64,000 nt of DNA from Larimichthys crocea (GCF_000972845.2 NC_040017.1:24327606-24391605), one strand, 5' to 3'. Shown: positions 1 through 11,371, counted from the stretch's first letter. The notes: generated by a model from the sequence alone, not told the origin. A program made the numbers and translations.

Positions 1-300
1 AGTACTTTTGTTGCCTTAACTTGCCCACAATGGTAGCCGTGAAAAGACCAAGAAGACGTTTTGGAAGAAACTCAGACAGAATAAGAGAAAGTGACTAAGT
101 AAGAACAAGATTTTATATAGAAGATATTGATCCTTTCATGAAAATACATCAGGAAACATAGGTGACACATCAGATGGTTTAGTCCATGAACTTCTCCTGG
201 ATAGTCCTCAGTTTCTGAGCACTTCAGGCTGATTGTGGAGGTTTGACCAGTCTGAGCGTTGTATTTGTCTACAACAGGGATCGGCAACTAAGTTTGGACC
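1..300. repeat. Left arm of a long inverted repeat (partner 9175-9477)
   Basis: The first 300 bases reappear in reverse complement near 9.2-9.5 kb with small differences. Homology runs to the window edge, so the true outer end is not visible. The inner part of each arm includes a hAT-like terminus (CAGGGATCGGCAAC, from 275 here) and the arms diverge right after it. The DNA beyond the hAT terminus is itself inverted-repeated, so this is an inverted duplication rather than simple transposon ends. Confidence 0.8.
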
Positions 301-1010
301 GGGCCAATTTTTTTTTTCTGACAATTCCATCGCGGGCCAACCATGCTTTCCATACTGGAAAAAAAAAGAAAAAGATTTTTCTATTTTTCTATTATTAAAA
401 ATAAACATTATTTCACTTTAAAAATGCATTCAATTTAATTTAAAATATTAATTTGTTTCTATGTGCTGTTATTACAACACCCAATGCGTCTGTCATGAAA
501 CAGGCAACCTGCCTAAGTAACTAATGTAACACATTGCCAGTTTTTTTTATGTTTTGGATGCCGTCTAAATCATTAGTTGAAGATTGCTAGCTATCGATGC
601 AAAATGTCGTTGTCAAAAGCCATGAAAAGAAAGTTGATTCTGAATGCAGGACTACAAAGAAGAATGGAAGCAAAGGTAGCGTTCATCTGCCTGCATTTAT
701 AATGCCAGCCGACGTGTCTCATTTGCAAGAGGTTGTTGCAGTTTGTAAAGAATACAATATAGAAGACACCACGAGACAAAGCATGGCCACAAAAACGCAT
801 TCCGTTGCAAGAGGGACACAGGACACTTTTACTTTCCACAGGTTTACAGCGCACGACGGACGCACGTGCCAATTAGCGTTCCAACCTGTGCGTTCAAGTA
901 AAGAGGCTGCAAGGATGTCTGGCGGCTGTTTGTCACGTTACTTATCAGCTACTTTTAATAAATGTTGTGGATCTGTGAAATGTTGTATTTTTTTACAGAA
1001 AACATGAGGT
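275..1010 (+). mobile_element. Decayed hAT-like element with transposase N-terminal remnant
   Basis: A hAT-type terminus begins at 275 and is followed by a poly-T tract and GGGCCA-rich sequence typical of hAT ends. From about 624 one frame reads KVDSECRT and later EVVAVCKEYNI, which resembles the zinc-finger N-terminus of GTF2IRD2/ZBED-type hAT transposases. Several frame changes are needed and no catalytic core is visible. The right terminus was not identified. Function is presumed lost. The family call rests on short recognisable words and should be treated as tentative. Confidence 0.42.
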
Positions 1011-1094
1011 CCACAAAGATATATTAAAATATATATATATTTTAAAATAAATCAACGTCATCTAGTGGGCCAGACATACGGTGGCCGGAACCCT

Positions 1095-1275
1095 CAATGC
1101 TGCAATAAAAAAACTCTGCAAACAAAAAGAAACAGCGCTACAATAAAAGAAACGCGCAACAAAAATAAACAGCGCTACAATAAAAGAAACGCTGCAAACA
1201 AAAAGAAAAGCGCTGCAAAAAAAGAAAGAAACGCCGCTGCAAATAAAAGAAACGCTGCTGCAAATAGAGAAACAA
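1095..1275. repeat. A-rich minisatellite
   Basis: Imperfect tandem copies of a unit close to AAAAGAAACGCTGCAAACA, with variants such as GCGCTACAATAAAAGAAACG. It gives spurious lysine-rich and cysteine-rich reading frames on the two strands. No gene is supported. Confidence 0.75.
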
Positions 1276-1837
1276 TTCACAACGGAAGTGAATTACCACC
1301 GGAACTATTTTGCCGGTGCACCTGTAGTTTTTATGTGAGCGAAGAGAAGAAGAAGAAGAAGTACAGAAGTGTATTGCATTCACTTGAAAAAAATAAATTA
1401 GACACCGATCTCGTAATTATGAGATAAGGAAAGTGCCTTATTGGCTACTGCCATTCGGTAAAGTTAAAAGATATTGGCACTTCTGAGATCAGTAACTCTG
1501 AAGTGAAACGTTTGTTAAACACACAAAACGCATATTTTCAACCATAGTAGGACAGACAACGAGCTACAACCTAATGTTCATCACAACGAGTACAACCTAA
1601 TGTTCAAGTCTGAATGTCGCTCTTATAAAGTCTTCATGCACAGTCTTTTACGCAGACCACTGCAAAGAACTCTGTCTGTCCACCTGTCTTTGGAAAGGTG
1701 GCCACAACACTATGCTACTACAGGAAGGTTGGGGTCTTTTTGTGATAGACTCAATTTTTCTTTCAACTACACATTTAGTGATGACAAATTTTCACTTGGC
1801 ATATATCTTAACAACTTGTGTATTTTGCTTAGAAACG

Positions 1838-2730
1838 ATGGCTGACAACAACTCATTGGTTGGTGGTGAGGTCTCACTGGTGGAGTACATGATAAGGTCA
1901 TTATTGGCAGATCTGGTGATGAATTTCTTTGCTCAACCTCTTTGCTTATCACAACTTTTTCAGAAGGAGTGCTTCTACACAACGCACGCTACATCTATTT
2001 GCTGTTACACTTCTGTCTGATAGTTTGATATTGTCATGTTATATCCTGATTATTTTGATCCATTTTGATTTACCATACAAGTTTGGATGTGTGTTCATTA
2101 TCTCTGCTGTAGTACTTCTTTATATGAGAGTCACACCAGTGACTCTGACAGTAATGACCCTGGAGCGATATGTGGCAATCTGCATGCCCCTGCGTCATGC
2201 TGAGCTGTGCTCCACACGCAGCACTATGCCATTGCATCTCATCATTCACAGGCCTCAGCTCTGTACCCTGCATTGTATTCTCTCCACCTTTTTGCCTCAC
2301 CTCTATTAGTTTTACGAACAATACAGGTTTTGCTCTGTGGGAGATGTTCATGTTGTACGATGGCAGAGTCATGTTAGGTCAGCTGTGTGCTTCAGTTTTA
2401 TTTCTTGATTATGGTTTCAATTGTATTTGCCTATGTAAAATCATGAAAGTGGCCAAAGCTGCAATCAGGAGAGGATAAAAAGTCATCAAGGAAAGGGCCA
2501 GAACAGTATCTTCATGGTTTCCAGCTGCCTGCTCTGTCTCATCCAGCTGTGGGCATCCATTCTAGAACTGGCTGATTTCCGATAGATTTCATGTTATTTA
2601 TAAACGTCAGATACTCTAACACATTTTGTTTAATAACTTCTCCAAGATGTCCGAGTCCTCTTATTATGGCCTCAGGATGAAACCTTTTTTCATGCTTGAA
2701 AAATTATGTCTTGTAGAAAAGCATATTTGA
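1838..2730 (+). pseudogene. Odorant receptor 131-2-like pseudogene
   Basis: The start matches the intact receptors (MADNNSLVGGEVS from the ATG at 1838), and the end matches the usual KRNI-stop region. Between them are recognisable QKECFYTT (ICL1), TLERYVAICMPLRHAELC spread over two frames (end of TM3) and the SPLIYGL region, all in different frames. Several single-base indels disrupt the ORF. A TATA box (1624-1629) and the following TCTTCATGCACAG stretch match the promoter layout of intact family members. As it stands it cannot make a full receptor. Sequence error rather than decay cannot be excluded. Confidence 0.85.
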
Positions 2731-2899
2731 CAAGGCAGGTGAATATTTTCTAACAGAATGCACAATGCCACAATTAGACAAAAACAAGCAACAAATATGT
2801 GTGTCATGTCACATTAACATGAATTTTAACATGTTTTATAATTTCCATTATAGTTGTTTAAGTCTGACTGTGATGCATGGACAATTCATTTATTGTTCA

Positions 2900-3095
2900 T
2901 TTGAATCCATTCATAGAACTGCTGTTATACAAAATAATGTTAGTTATTATTAATGTAGGTACTCTAACTACATATTGTTTGGTCTTGCCTCCAGATGTCT
3001 GAGTCCTCTTATCTATGGCCTCAGGGATGAACATTTTTTTTTAATGCATTGAAAATGATGTCTTCTGTGGCTTGTTAAAAGAATATTTGACACAA
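2900..3095 (+). pseudogene. Solo 3-prime fragment of an odorant receptor 131-2-like gene
   Basis: Starts abruptly with the CCATTCATAGA segment (extracellular end of TM6) and runs through TM7 with CTGAGTCCTCTTATCTATGGCCT-type sequence to a TTTGACAC end. No upstream receptor body precedes it. It and its 3-prime flank (to about 3310) are the reverse complement of the 3-prime end and flank of the minus-strand pseudogene at 10470, so it is probably a duplicated gene end. Confidence 0.75.
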
Positions 3096-3509
3096 GACTA
3101 GATGAATAATTTTTGAACAGAACAATTGCACAATGCACCAGTTTCAAAACAAAAATTCACATGAACATGAATCAGTTTAAGAATGTTTTTTATTTTCCAA
3201 TACTTATAAAAGCCTGCCTGTTAACTGCGTTGATAATTAAGCAACTATTCAAGATCAAAACTGCTTTGTTTTTTGTAGTCACTGCTCATTTGGAGGTATC
3301 TTTTTCAATGTTTGTTCATGTGACCTCTATTAATATTAATCACTGACCCTTTATTAGCATCCGGAAATAGCTACAAAACTAACAGGGACGATGGTATCAA
3401 TAATGACAACAATGTAACATGAAACAACTGCCTGTTATGTGTCTTGTATTGTGTTATCTATGCGAGGGATATCAGGTTTAAGTTTAATAATAGAGCAATT
3501 TATAGTATA

Positions 3510-3960
3510 CAGTGGGCCCTCGTTTATCGTGGAGGATACGTTCTAAAAAATAACCTGCAATAGACGAAATCCACAAAGTAATCAGCTTTTATTGTTATAA
3601 CAATTATTGATACATGTTTAGTCGCCGTAAAACCCTAACCACACACTTTTATTATATCACTTTCCCAGAGAGGCAGTAACATTCTTTATTTTTTTTTTTT
3701 TCTCACAGTTCTCCTCGTTTTTAAACACTCTCAAAGTTCAAACTTTCGCGAGTCACACTGCCAAGCTGATTGAACATTTATTAATCTGGCTAGCCGAGCG
3801 CATGTTGTACAGTACTCCATTAGTTAATCAGGACGCCGAACACAGGCACGTTCATACTGTACAGTACGCTGTAAAAAAAGCATGGCAAAATTACACTTAA
3901 AAAAATCCACGAAACAGCGAGTGCGTGAAGGTGAACCCCGTGTATAGTGAAGGACAGCTG
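3510..3960. mobile_element. Tigger/pogo-type MITE (Tc1/mariner superfamily)
   Basis: Begins CAGTGGGCCCTCGTTTATCG and ends with the degraded inverted counterpart TATAGTGAAGGACAGCTG, flanked on both sides by the dinucleotide TA. About 450 bp, no coding capacity. The terminus resembles the vertebrate Tigger-type consensus. The internal sequence also contains the expected AATCCACAAAGTA and AATCCACGAA words. Confidence 0.85.
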
Positions 3961-4640
3961 TACTTCAGAAACAAGGATGGAGAAGGTTCAGATGTAGCTT
4001 AGCCTTTCACAGATCCGTCCACTAAGACAACTATCCTCTTTTCACTTTGCAAAACACATGGACAATCCAGAAAGACGTGTATACCTCCCATTCTTGATCA
4101 CAATACTCCCTCAACGTATTAGACTTGAAACTTCATTCGAGCCCACGTTGTCAGGTTTCCAACCATTTTTGGGGACCGACATTGCCTCTACATGGGTTGT
4201 GTCGTGACAGTGAGTTGGTCCATGTGGAGCCTTACTGGGGAACTGGCCGGACCACCAAGACCAATCTGGCCCTTTGGCTTCTTTTACTGGGAGCTGATAA
4301 GGAATTGTACATCCCGTCACGATTCCTTTTTCTAGGCCTCGCCCACTAAGTTGTGAACAGGCCTGATAGAATCCTAGCTTGAAATCCCCAAAGGTAGGCT
4401 GGTGATCATCTCCTAGATCTGGATGTAGTAATGTTTTATTGCTGTGGTGGAGCAGAGCAGGAGTGATCGATCCTTACACAAGTCAAGCCTGACACAGTTT
4501 GGTCTCCTCAAAAACAGATGCAGAACAATCAAAGTGTGAATGCTGTACATACACTTAGTGTTTAGACAGTGGTTTAGTCAGCACTCACAGGAGTTGTGTA
4601 AAGATAGACACTGAGGGAGAGACTAGCAGGACATGGTAAT
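3961..4640. other. Non-coding stretch with an old dispersed repeat
   Basis: No credible gene. The part at about 4345-4440 is weakly similar in the same orientation to 8020-8115 (shared words TAGCTT, GGTCTGGTGA-like and ATCTGGATG-like), suggesting an old unclassified repeat. Short ORFs here show no family features. Confidence 0.4.
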
Positions 4641-4871
4641 GACGACATTGTGGTGAGCAAATTTAAATTAGCTGCGTTGTACTCCCATTGCTCCATAAAG
4701 TCTTCATGCACAGCCCTTGCTCAAAAACACTAGAAAGACATCTGTTGTCTTCCAAAGGTTTGCAACAGTGCGAGAACCACTGCAGAGAACGGGTTGGTTT
4801 TTTTGTGATAAGAACCGAAATTTGACAACAATAACAAGATCTTAACAACTTGTGTATTTGCTTAGAAACCG

Positions 4872-5813
4872 ATGGCTGACAATAACTCATTGGTTGGTGG
4901 TGAGGTCCTCACTGGGTGCAGTTCAATGAGCAGTCATTATTATTGTGCAAGTTCTGTGATGAGATGTTTCTTTGCAATCAACTCTTTGCTCATCATAAAC
5001 TTTTTTTCAGAAAGGAGTGCTTCTACACAACTGCATGCTACATCATTTGCTGTTACATACACACTTTGCGTCGGATAGTTGGATGTGGTTCATGTCGAGA
5101 TATCCTCCTCATCTTGAACCATTTTGCATGTACCATGCAAAGTTTGGAGTTGTGCATTACTCTGCTGTAGTTCTTCTTTATAGATGAGTCAAACCAGTCA
5201 CTCTGACAGCAATGACCTGGAGGCGATTGTGCCACTGCAGGCCCCTGCGTCAGCAGAGCTGTGCGCCACACGCAGCACTATATGCATTGCATCCTCATCA
5301 TTCACGGCCTCAGCTCTGTGACCCTGGCATTGTTGTTCTCTCCACCTTTCTTTGCATCAGCCTCTCTTAGTTTGTACAAACAATACAGCTCGTGCTCTTG
5401 GGATATTTAATGTTGCACAGTGGCAGGATCATGTTATGTCCAGCTGTACAACAATCTTTACTTCTTGATTATGGTGTATTGAGCATTGATTTTCTTAGTG
5501 GAAAATCAGAAAGGGGCCAAGATGCATCAGGGGGGATAAAAGTCGTCATGGAAGGGCTCAGAACAGTAATTCTTCATGGTTTGCCCAGCTGCTGCTCTGT
5601 CCTCATCCAGCTGTGGACTCCATTCATAGAAACTCTGCTGTTATACAAAATAAGTGTATGTTATTCATTAATGTCAGGTACTCGAACTACATTTTGTTTA
5701 ATCTTACTCCAAGATGTCTGAGTCCTCTTATCTATGGCCCGCAGGGATGAAACCTTTTTTCATGCAATTGAAAAATTAATGCCTACTTTGGGCTTTTATA
5801 AAAGAAATATTGA
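4872..5813 (+). pseudogene. Odorant receptor 131-2-like pseudogene
   Basis: Begins ATG with MADNNSLVGGEV as in intact copies, then shifts frame repeatedly. RKECFYTT-like, LERYVAIC-like and GFQLLLCL-like segments are present but dispersed over frames. It ends with the AAAAGAAATATT segment, one T short of the usual AAT-ATT-TGA. Upstream, an ATGACGACATTG block, AAATTAGCTG and CATAAAGTCTTCATGCACAG follow the promoter order of intact members. Many single-base indels affect coding and flanking DNA alike. Confidence 0.85.
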
Positions 5814-5949
5814 CAGGCAAATAATAATAATAATTTTGTAACAGAGGAACTTGCACAATGGACACATTATTTAAAATGAATTGTGTGCAATCACGGAACT
5901 TGGTCATTTGAAGAATGTTTTAAGTCCAAATCCTTAGAATCCTAACTCA

Positions 5950-6044
5950 CAGTTACATGTAAATTTAGTCATTGCTGACGCTTTAAATCCAAAGCGACTT
6001 ACAGAAAGGGGAAACAATCAAGGTAGGTAGGAAAAGACTGAGTG
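5950..6044. repeat. SINE-like fragment
   Basis: Contains the fish SINE/LINE-tail type word GACGCTTTAAATCCAAAGCGACTTACA. It is interrupted at 6045 by a hAT MITE and resumes after about 6287. Classification is from the characteristic core word only. Confidence 0.5.
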
Positions 6045-6277
6045 CAGGGGGGCCCAAACTTTTTTTAAGGAGGGCCAGATTTGACAACGTGAAGATGCCC
6101 AGGGGCCAATGACTAACATTTAAAAGATGAAGAACAATAAAAGTTACATACAAATGCACAGGAAGTGATGAGTATGAGGCCATAAATATGTATCTTATAA
6201 AAAATAAAGCTTGGGCCGCATGAAATCTGACCACGGGCTGTGAAATTGGCCCGTGGGCCAGACGTTGTACATGCCTG
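6045..6277. mobile_element. hAT-type MITE
   Basis: Begins CAGGGGGGCCCAAACT and ends with a degraded inverted copy (GACGTTGTACATGCCTG). The internal GGGCCGC and GGCCCGTGGGCCAG words are typical of hAT MITEs. It is bounded by a near-perfect 8-9 bp target duplication, GACTGAGTG before and GACTTAGTG after. No coding capacity. Confidence 0.8.
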
Positions 6278-6286
6278 GACTTAGTG

Positions 6287-6880
6287 CAAAAATAAATGCT
6301 GTGAAGATTCGTAAAGGGTGTAGTTGTTGGAGAGCTAGGAGAGAGGACTCCTTAAGCACTACCAAGAACTATACTGTAACTGCATGTTTAAGTTAAGCAA
6401 CAATTTAAGGTCTAACGGCTTTTTGTGTTCTTGCATCATTTGAGTACATTGTGTTCCCGCATAGTGGAGTGCTATATGAGTTTGACTATACACGATGTCA
6501 TACTGCAATATGTCATACTTAATAAAAGGGCAACTTAATTACCAATAAACAATGCTGGTGATCTATATGTGATATCAAATGTCATTAATTTACTGTTGTC
6601 AAGTGGTTTTTAATGCAGGGTCTACCTACTCAGAAACAAATGATGAAGTGGAAACAATGGAAAAGAAAAAATGGAAACAAAACGCACACAGAACACGCAC
6701 ACCACCACCACCCCACACAACGGGTGCAGAAAGCTCTACATGGTCTGTCCCACCGCAACTAATCTCGTCCTCAAAATACTAGACACAATTCACTGTTGAG
6801 GAGTCGTGGCTCGAAAAAGCCTAGTGGGTATATAGAGCACGCGGCAGAGAAGGATCAGAAAAGTAACGGGCGGCCCCGCA
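6287..6880. other. Intergenic, no gene seen
   Basis: AT-rich sequence with short ORFs that lack family features. Nothing further was recognised. Confidence 0.5.
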
Positions 6881-6889
6881 AACAGCAAA

Positions 6890-7835
6890 CGGCAGCGTGC
6901 GGCTCTATCCAGGGCTGCCGGCACCACGATGCGTGCCTTCCCACTGTTCAGTTCCCAGTGACCACAGCAGCGGGTGTTTAGCAGGGCCTTTTTGATGGCC
7001 AGGATTGGTCTGTCTCCCCTTTCCAGTCTCAGCTGCTCATGTCAGCCGGAGCCTTTAGCACAAGACTGGGCCACGCGTCGCAGCAACCAAAGTAGTTTGC
7101 TCTAAACAGGTCTCCTGGTACCAGAATGCCAGTGCCCTTGCCAGCAGCTCATGTCAGCTGGACTCTCTGAACTTGGTATGCTTGCCTACTTCCAGCAACC
7201 ACACAAGGCGCTTAAACTAACAGTTGCTCTTGGGCACCTGAGATGCCAGCACCCCTGCGTCCTCCTCCAGCAACCACAACAATCAACTTTAGTCTGATGG
7301 CAGGATTTTCCATTCCCATGATTACCAGTCCAGTAGCTGATGTTAGCCTGGTTGCGGATGAGTTTGGGGACTGTCCCACTGTCTAATTCCAGCAACCACA
7401 GCAGACCGCCAGACAAGTGCTCCTGCAACTGGTCTGCCGTCACAGCCACTCCCACAGCTCATGTCAGCTAAAGATGTTGTCAGCTCCTAACAGCCGTCTA
7501 CCTCCAGCAATGATAGCAGCTTTCTCAGACCAGGGTCCTCTCGTGCGGTGGATGCCAGTATTTGCAATTGTCCCCTTTCACCAACCACAAGCAGCCCACT
7601 TTAGTTGGAGCATTTGGCACCAGGATACGAGGATGACAATCTTCCAACCTCACCAGTCCCAGTTTTATTGCCCAGCTGAAAGCATCAGCACTGGGGTGAT
7701 GGCACCCCTGCTGCTATCTTTCCAGCAACTACAGCAGATCACTCTAGCAAAGGGGCTCTCAGCCAGGATGCCAGCACCTCCCCACTCCCCGCACCACAGT
7801 ACGTTGCTCAACTGAAAGTTGGTGCCTCCGATTTC
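6890..7835. repeat. Degenerate GC-richer tandem repeat
   Basis: Recurring words in one orientation (CCAGCAACCACAGCAG, GGCACCAGGATGCCAGCACC, CAGCTCATGTCAGCTG) recur with roughly 100-130 bp spacing over about 0.9 kb. Copies are strongly diverged. Short ORFs on both strands arise from the repeat and do not resemble a protein I recognise. Confidence 0.6.
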
Positions 7836-8019
7836 ACCATCAAGTCGGATGGTTCTCCTCTCCTTTGTATCTGCTTTTCCCACTGCTGAAGAGGCTGGTT
7901 CTTCCAGTACATGGTTTCAAAGTATGTATGAATCTTTTAAGTTAACATGTTCTTTTCTTGGGTACTGATATGATGAGCAGACATCCACCATGATTCCTGT
8001 TTTCAGATCTTGATACTAA

Positions 8020-8160
8020 GTTGTGAACTGTCCTGATCCTGATGGATCGTAGCTTCAATGTCCAGAGGAGTCTGGTGACCGTCACCTGGATTGGGATGTG
8101 CGTAAATGGTGCTATTGCTGTTTGGAGGAGGCTGGACCTGGACCTGTGTTACCAAACCCC
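8020..8160. repeat. Partner of the old repeat near 4345-4440
   Basis: Shares ordered words with 4345-4440 (GTGAAC..CCTGAT, TAGCTT, GTCTGGTGA, GGGATG or GGATG). Diverged and unclassified. No coding evidence. Confidence 0.35.
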
Positions 8161-8468
8161 AGTGTGTTCCCAGCTCAGAAAAAAAGTCGTACCATCTATC
8201 ATGAATTGTTATATCTCTGTAAATCATATTATAAATAATTAATATATCTGACCAGGGACCAACAATATAGAGACTGAACTGTGAAAACTCTTGGCAAACA
8301 ATTAAAATGTAAAATCCATTGCATGCATGGTAGTGGTTAAACGGTGATTGTGTATGTCACAAGTCACAGCATAAGTGGTAATTTGTGTACATCCGCCTAC
8401 AACTTGGATTGGTGTACAACATATCACTGGGGAGACTAGCACAATGTGGCAATGACAACAAATGGGTG

Positions 8469-8478
8469 NNNNNNNNNN
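8469..8478. other. Assembly gap (10 N)
   Basis: Ten N characters. The gap abuts the left arm of a foldback element, a common place for assemblies to break. True gap size is unknown. Confidence 0.99.
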
Positions 8479-9060
8479 ATGTGAAATATAAATATAAATG
8501 TTGAAGCTAAATGTTTCGGGTGAAATTAAACATTTAGCTAAAATGCAAATTCAAATGCCGTAACAGGAAGTGCCAAAATAAAAGCTTGTGGAGGTCAGAC
8601 GTGTTTATAGTGGCAATACGAATAAAACCCATTCTATCCGGGGAATGGACTTTTGGACATGAGTTATCGTGATAATAACATTGCCTAGATGAACAAACAC
8701 ATTTGGAGAAACTTTATTTGAAGAGTACTTTGAGTTTTTAGTGTCACTTTTATGAAGGGTGCGGGACTTATGACCTGTAGCCACGGGTGTAGACGATCCT
8801 ACACCGCGAAAATTACAGATCAGTCAAAGTATTAGTTAGTTTATTATCACGATAATCCCATGTCCAAGAGTCTATTTCCCCGGATAAGATGGGTTTTATT
8901 CGTTATTTGCCACTAAAAACACGCTCTGACCTCCTTGAGCTTTTATTTTGGCACTTCCGGTTACTGGCATTTGAATTTTGCATTTTAGCTAAATATTTAG
9001 TTTCACCCGAAACATTTAGCTTCAACATTTAGATTTAGATTTAATTTAACATTTATATTG
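8479..9060. mobile_element. Foldback-type element with about 200-bp inverted arms
   Basis: Bases 8479-8690 and 8838-9050 are reverse complements with scattered differences. Shared blocks include the TGTTGAAGCTAAATGTTTCGGGTGAA region, the GAAGTGCCAAAATAAAAGC region and the AATAAAACCCAT region. The spacer is about 150 bp. No ORF of note. It looks like a non-autonomous DNA transposon or foldback element. The left end is lost in the gap. Confidence 0.75.
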
Positions 9061-9165
9061 ATATTTACATTTAGATTTATATTTACATTTAATTTATATT
9101 TACATTTATTTTAAATTTAGATGTATATGTACATTAACATTTGGATTTAAATATTTAAAATATCT
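9020..9165. repeat. ATTTAG/ATTTAC hexamer-like AT repeat
   Basis: Runs of ATTTAG, ATTTAT and ATTTAC variants at about 6-bp spacing continue outward from the right arm of the foldback element. Simple-sequence tract. Confidence 0.65.
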
Positions 9166-9174
9166 GCAAGTTCC

Positions 9175-9477
9175 AGGTCCAAACTTAGTTGCCGATCCCT
9201 GTGTAGACAAATACAACGCTCGGACTGGTCAAACCTCCACAATCAGCCTGAAATGTCTCAAAAACTGAGACTATCCAGGAGAAGTTCATGGACTAAACCA
9301 TCTGATGAGTCACCTATGTTTCCGGATGTATTTTCATGAAAGGATCCAAATCTTCTAATATAAAAATCTTGTTCTTACTTAGTCACTTTCTCTTATTCTG
9401 TCTTAGTTTCTTCCATAACCGTCTTCTTTGGTCTTTTCACGGCTACCATTGTGGGCAAGTTAAGGCAACAAAAGTAC
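9175..9477. repeat. Right arm of the long inverted repeat (partner 1-300)
   Basis: Reverse complement of 1-300, including the hAT-like terminus at the inner end and the AAGTTAAGGCAACAAAAGTACT end that matches the first bases of the window. Confidence 0.8.
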
Positions 9478-10469
9478 TTGACTGATTGAGGAAAAGACTG
9501 GAAGTTGAGTCACATCAGTTCATGTGTTCGGTTTTTGCACTTCACCAGGACGAAAAGTCAGCATCCCACCACCTGTGTATCATTGCAGAGGACGTAGGAA
9601 GGTACAAGAGCAGCATTGTTTTTGTTTTGCAGTGACACTAACAGATTCGTGGTTCATCAGACGTGACGAGACTTTTCAGGGATTTGTCCTGTTGATAAGA
9701 ATTCTGCTGATGAAGCTCAACCCAAAGCTCTCTTAAGGCCTTTTGAAGATAAATTTGAAAACCATATGAGCATCCTAAATTCGATCTGAACTACAAGCCC
9801 TTTTCCGTATAAGATGTGCTGCTGTTTATCTAAGAGAAATATATCATCATCATATAAATCATAATACTAATGATGCAAAGTGTGATGTCGCACATTTCAA
9901 GTTTATGTGGTTTAGATATTCATCAAATGGACTTCCTTATCAAAAGCCACAACATGTTATTATTAACCATGAAGCAGATTTAATTGAAAGCAATGAAACA
10001 TTTCCAAATCATAACATTTGTCAATCACATGATGAAGAGGGTGTCGTCTACAAATTTAACTGAATTATTTACTGAATATTTACATGTATTGACAATTATG
10101 GCAACCGATCACAACACCCAACTACAAACTGTCTCTCGCAACGGACGGCTATTTACTACTGCGTGTCATCCCCCTCTCTGCCCCCTGCTTCCTGTCTATC
10201 TTCAGCTGTACTATCATTAAAGGCATAAAAGGCCCAAAAAATAATCTTAAAACTAAAAAAAAAAAAAAGAAAAAGTACCTCAAATGAGCAGTGAGACAAA
10301 AAACAAAAGCAGTTTTGATCTTGAATAGTTGCTTAATTATCAACGCAGTTACAGGCAGGCTTATAAGTAGTGGAAATAAAACATTCTTAAAATGATCATG
10401 TTCATGTGAATTTTGTTTGAATGGTGGCATTGTGCAATTGTCTGTTCAAAATTATTATCTAGTCCTGTG
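9478..10469. other. Intergenic, no gene seen
   Basis: Contains short ORFs without recognised domains, a GGCATAAAAGGCCCAAAAAATA plus A-tract at about 10221-10270 that resembles the 3-prime tail of a retroposed repeat, and at 10270-10469 the inverted copy of the 3-prime flank found at 3100-3310. Confidence 0.45.
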
Positions 10470-11371
10470 TCAAATATTTCTTTTATACAAGCCAAAGAAG
10501 ACATAATTTTTCAATGCATGAAAAAAGGTTTCATCCCTGAGGCCATAAATAAGGGACTCAGACATCTTGGAGAAGAACCAAACATATGTATTAGAGTACC
10601 TGACATAATGAATAACGTAACATATTTTGTATAACAGCAGTTTCTATGAATGGACACCACAGCTGGATGAGACAGAGCAGCAGCTGGAAACCATGAAGAA
10701 TTACTGTTCTGAGCCCTTTCATACACTTTTTATCCTCTCCTGATGCAGCTTTGGCCCTTTCCATGATTTTAACATAGGCGAACAATGATGATACCATAAT
10801 CAAGAAGTAAAACTGTGTACAGCTGACCTAACATGACTCTGCCATCTGTACAATATAACATCTCCACAGTGCATAACCTTGTCTGTTCGTACAAACTAAA
10901 AGAGGCTGATGCAAAGAAGGTGGAGAGAACAACAATGCAGGGTACAGAGCTGAGGCCGTGAATGATGAGGATGCAATGCATAGTGCTGCGGGAGCACAGC
11001 TCTGCATGACGCAGGGGCATGCAGATGGCCACATATCGCTCCAGGTCATTGCAGCAGAGTAACTGGTGTGACTCTCATATAAAGAAGACTACACAGAGAT
11101 AATGACACACATCCAAACTTTGTATGGTAAATCCAAAATGTTCAAGATGAGCAGGATATTAGACATAGACTAATATCAACTATCAGACAGAAGAGTAACA
11201 GCAAATAAGATGTAGCGTGCAGTTGTGTAGAACACTCCTTTCTGAAAAAAGTCATGATGGCAAAGAGTTGATAAAAGAAACACTCATCACCAGAATCTGC
11301 ACAATAATGACCTTATCATGAACTGCACCAGTGAGACCTCACCAGCAACCACTAGAGTTGTTGTCAGCCAT
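10470..11371 (-). pseudogene. Odorant receptor 131-2-like pseudogene, reverse strand
   Basis: Read on the minus strand it starts at ATG 11371 (MADNN-like), contains QKGVFYTT-like ICL1, MWPSACPC/VAICMPLRHAELC in shifted frames, LFAYVKIM and SGEDKK (TM5-ICL3), and ends with AAATATTTGACAC. Multiple frameshifts interrupt it, for example a missing base in the segment that should read RYVAICMPLRHAELCSTRSTM. It is the only minus-strand copy in the first 50 kb. Its 3-prime flank matches 3100-3310 inverted. Confidence 0.85.

Noticed and set aside
1065..1427. Asn/Lys-rich 120-aa ORF
   Set aside because: Generated by the A-rich minisatellite.
7417..7815. 132-aa ORF
   Set aside because: Lies within a diverged tandem repeat that is open on both strands. 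No domain recognised.
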